20,992 nt of DNA from a virus, in the IMG/VR virus record IMGVR_UViG_3300048025_000003, positions 1 through 20,992 of that record; one strand, written 5' to 3'. The translations under genes were made by a program, and so were the position numbers. Under the pieces are notes generated by a model, which saw nothing but the letters and a program-made list of their open reading frames with translations, had not been told where the DNA came from and ran no database searches. Below are positions 18,963 through 20,992 of this stretch, in pieces. Numbering within the stretch: position 1 is the stretch's first letter; every line of letters begins with the position of its first letter.

Positions 18963-19199
18963 ATGGCAATAACATTAACAAGAACAGTACAAAGAATAGA
19001 AACATATCCAGCAATAGAAGCACCTGAAGGCGAAACAACCTACCCAACACTTATGGTTGTTTACAATGACTTATTTGATGATGCTGATGATGAACAATTA
19101 CCAGTAACAGCAACTAAGGTTTTACACTTTAATAAAGGTGATGATGTATCAGGAGAAGATGAATTGGTACAAACAATAGCTACTGCTATTTGGGCGTAA
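18963..19199 (+). CDS. Conserved phage protein of unknown function, marine-phage type
   Basis: A 78-residue acidic protein: MAITLTRTVQRIETYPAIEA, YPTLMVVYNDLFDDADDEQL, PVTATKVLHFNKGDDVSGED, ending LVQTIATAIWA. The ordered blocks 'TVQRIExYP', 'VVYxxxFDDxDDxxLPVTxTK' and 'SGEDxLVQTIxxAIW' are familiar to me from many uncultured marine phage genomes, nearly always next to tail fibre genes, but without a proven role. GGAG lies about eight bases upstream of the ATG. It may be a fibre-associated or tail accessory protein. Confidence 0.75.
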   Translation: MAITLTRTVQRIETYPAIEAPEGETTYPTLMVVYNDLFDDADDEQLPVTATKVLHFNKGDDVSGEDELVQTIATAIWA

Positions 19200-19253
19200 G
19201 GCATTTATCAAATGCAAATGTAGGTATAAAATTAGTAGAAATAGGAATTTATT

Positions 19254-20992
19254 ATGGCACAACACGATTACAACATAGCTAACCAAACAGGTGCAAATTT
19301 TAGAGCAGACCTAAACAATGCTTTAGAAGCTATTGCTACTGTTAATAGCGGAGGAACAGAGCCTTCAACCACATTTGCACATCAGTTATGGGTAGATACA
19401 TCTAGCAGTGAATTAAAGATCAGAAATTCTGATGACAACTCATGGATTACTACAGGTGTTAGTATTACCGCATCTAATACATTTATTGGCAATTTAACAG
19501 GAGATGTTACTGGTAACTTAACAGGTAATGTTACAGGTAATGTCACTGGAGACTTAACAGGTAATGCTGATTCTGCTGATACCTTAAGTACAGCTAGAAC
19601 TATATCTTTATCAGGTGATGTAGTAGGTTCAGTATCTTTTGATGGTAGCTCTAATATAGATATAGATACAGTAGTGCAAATCAATTCTATTACTTTAGGA
19701 ACTGATACAACTGGTGATTATGTTGAATCTATATCAGGAGGAACTGGAGTAATATTAACAGGTGGAACTGGAGAAGGTTCTACGCCTAGTATTGCTATAG
19801 GACAAGCTGTAGCTACAACAGATAATGTTACTTTTAATAAAGTTACTGCATCTAATGAATTTATTGGTGATATTGATGGTGCTGTTAGATTTACAGCGAA
19901 AACAACTGAAGATTTATCTAAAGGAGATGTTGTTTATGTTTCAGGGATATCAGGCAACACCGCTACAGTAAGCAAGGCTAAGGCTGATGATGCTTCTAAA
20001 ATGCCTGCATTTGGTCTAGCGATAGAAGATGCTAATGCTAATAACAATTTACAAATAGTTACACTTGGTAACTTAACAGATATAGATACGTCTAATTTTT
20101 CAGAAGGGCAAATTTTATATGTATCTACAACCGCAGGTGAATATACAACCACAATTCCAAGTGGAGAGTCATCACAAATACAAAACATAGGTAAGGTATT
20201 AAGAAGTCATGCTGTTAATGGCTCAATCAGAGTAGGTGGTGCTGGTAGAAGTAACGCTACTCCTAACCTAGATAATGGTAAAATATTTATAGGTAGTGGT
20301 TCTAATCAATCAACTACTGCAACTTTAGATACTTCTATTGTTGTTGAGAATACTAACCTTTACTATACCCAATCAAGATTTGATTCTGCTTTTACAGCCA
20401 AATCAACATCAGACCTTTCAGAAGGCACAAATTTATACTATACAACAGCAAGAGCAAATACAGATTTTGATACAAGACTTGCAACCAAAGATACTGGAAA
20501 TCTAGCAGAAGGTTCTAATCTTTACTATACAGATGCTAGGTCTTATACAGCTTTTGACACTAGATTAGCTACAAAAGATACAGATGATCTTTCAGAAGGT
20601 ACTAATCTTTATTACACTCAGGCAAGATTTGATTCTGCTTTTGGTAATAAGACAACTGCTGATTTAACTGAAAACACAAATTTATACTATACAGATACAA
20701 GGGCAAATTCAGCTATAGATGCTAGAGTAACTAAAGCATTTGTTGATGCTCTTAATGTTCAAGCAGCAAGCGTAGATGCCAATTCAGTAACACTTGGAAC
20801 AGACACTGTTGGTAATTATATTCAAACTATTACAGGAACTGCTAACAAGATCACTGTATCAGGAAGTGGTAGTGAATCAGCAGACGTAACATTATCATTA
20901 CCTGATGATGTACAAATAGCTGATAGCTTAACAGTAGCAGGTAATTTGACTGTTAATGGTACTCTAACCTCATTAGACACAACCAATTTAGA
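19254..20992 (+). CDS. Second tail fibre protein, repeat-rich, 3' end cut by the window
   Basis: Open from ATG 19254 (AGGA seven bases upstream) to the window end without a stop: 579 codons are visible. Residues 1-70 (MAQHDYNIANQTGANFRADL, EPSTTFAHQLWVDTSSSELK) form the attachment domain common in marine phage fibres. Residues 80-103 are six four-residue NLTG/DVTG units. Two similar modules (SITLGTDTTGDYVESISG near 145 and SVTLGTDTVGNYIQTITG near 510) bracket the middle. Between them lie five 'NLYYTxxR' repeats. The pattern predicts a trimeric fibre with beta-helix segments, and the receptor-binding end is missing from the window. The 54-base gap before it has GCATTT/AAATGC (19201-19206/19210-19215) and TATAAA (19225-19230), too weak to call a terminator or promoter. 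Confidence 0.85.
   Translation, partial: MAQHDYNIANQTGANFRADLNNALEAIATVNSGGTEPSTTFAHQLWVDTSSSELKIRNSDDNSWITTGVSITASNTFIGNLTGDVTGNLTGNVTGNVTGDLTGNADSADTLSTARTISLSGDVVGSVSFDGSSNIDIDTVVQINSITLGTDTTGDYVESISGGTGVILTGGTGEGSTPSIAIGQAVATTDNVTFNKVTASNEFIGDIDGAVRFTAKTTEDLSKGDVVYVSGISGNTATVSKAKADDASKMPAFGLAIEDANANNNLQIVTLGNLTDIDTSNFSEGQILYVSTTAGEYTTTIPSGESSQIQNIGKVLRSHAVNGSIRVGGAGRSNATPNLDNGKIFIGSGSNQSTTATLDTSIVVENTNLYYTQSRFDSAFTAKSTSDLSEGTNLYYTTARANTDFDTRLATKDTGNLAEGSNLYYTDARSYTAFDTRLATKDTDDLSEGTNLYYTQARFDSAFGNKTTADLTENTNLYYTDTRANSAIDARVTKAFVDALNVQAASVDANSVTLGTDTVGNYIQTITGTANKITVSGSGSESADVTLSLPDDVQIADSLTVAGNLTVNGTLTSLDTTNL
19491..19562 (+). repeat. Six tandem 12-bp (four-residue) TG repeats in the second fibre
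   Basis: Residues 80-103 read NLTG DVTG NLTG NVTG NVTG DLTG, six exact-length four-residue units encoded by 12-base repeats with varied third positions. Such Thr-Gly ladders are common in phage fibre shafts. Confidence 0.9.
20341..20740 (+). repeat. Five NLYYT repeats in the second fibre
   Basis: The block 'L.E.(T/S)NLYYT..R....(F/A)' occurs five times, with the Asn codon starting at 20355, 20430, 20517, 20604 and 20679. The spacing is 25, 29, 29 and 25 residues. The 29-residue units carry an extra 'DTRLATKDT' segment. Similar repeats occur in fibres of T4-like cyanophages and other marine phages, where they form shaft segments. Confidence 0.9.

Noticed and set aside
19201-19253. Terminator or promoter before the last fibre gene
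   Set aside because: The hairpin has six AT-rich pairs and no T-run, and the TATAAA lacks a well-spaced -35.
20341-20740. CRISPR-like or other regularly spaced repeat
   Set aside because: The repeats are in frame, vary at third codon positions, have 75/87-base spacing and encode a known fibre motif.

Overview
The window is the late structural (virion morphogenesis) region of a tailed phage or prophage with a long-tail, lambda-like (siphovirus) plan. All genes lie on the + strand, packed with overlaps of a few bases or gaps of a few tens of bases. The DNA is AT-rich by eye, with AGA-dominated arginine codons. Several proteins (the gene at 18963-19199, the N-terminus of the last fibre, and the 'SxxFYGK' protein) resemble families I associate with uncultured marine phages. 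A marine, low-GC bacterial host is therefore likely, but this is inference. I see no integrase, replication, lysis or host gene, so lytic versus prophage status cannot be decided.

Layout. 1-137: non-coding leader with a predicted promoter and a dyad. 138-2403: terminase small (Nu1-like) and large (GpA-like) subunits. 2404-2492: short gap with a second possible promoter and a 14-bp palindrome. 2493-4603: gpW-like connector protein and lambda-type portal. 4596-7154: one uninterrupted reading frame that joins an accessory N-terminal region, an HK97-type prohead protease and the major capsid protein, with good internal ribosome-binding sites at both joints. 7176-7195: a GNRA-loop hairpin after the capsid gene. 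7204-8620: a small basic-tailed protein, two tandem gpFII-like head-tail joining paralogues, and a gpU-like tail terminator. 8633-9671: a small 56-residue gene, the tail tube, and a tail assembly chaperone whose extension is reached by a -1 frameshift at A_AAA_AAG. 9655-12739: tape measure and two minor tail or tip proteins. 12740-18214: a giant gpJ-like tip protein fused to a long fibre ending in a peptidase S74 chaperone. 18198-19199: three small tail-associated genes. 19254-end: a second repeat-rich fibre gene that runs off the window.

How the genes work together. The terminase packages DNA through the portal. The protease matures a capsid made from the third part of the fused frame. The gpW-like and gpFII-like proteins build the neck. 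The chaperones load the tube protein onto the tape measure, and the tip, J-like protein and fibres make the host-recognition end.

The points most worth a second look are the three-in-one capsid frame with internal starts, the frameshift cassette, the gpFII-like duplication, the J-fibre-S74 fusion, and the operator-like dyads over both predicted promoters.
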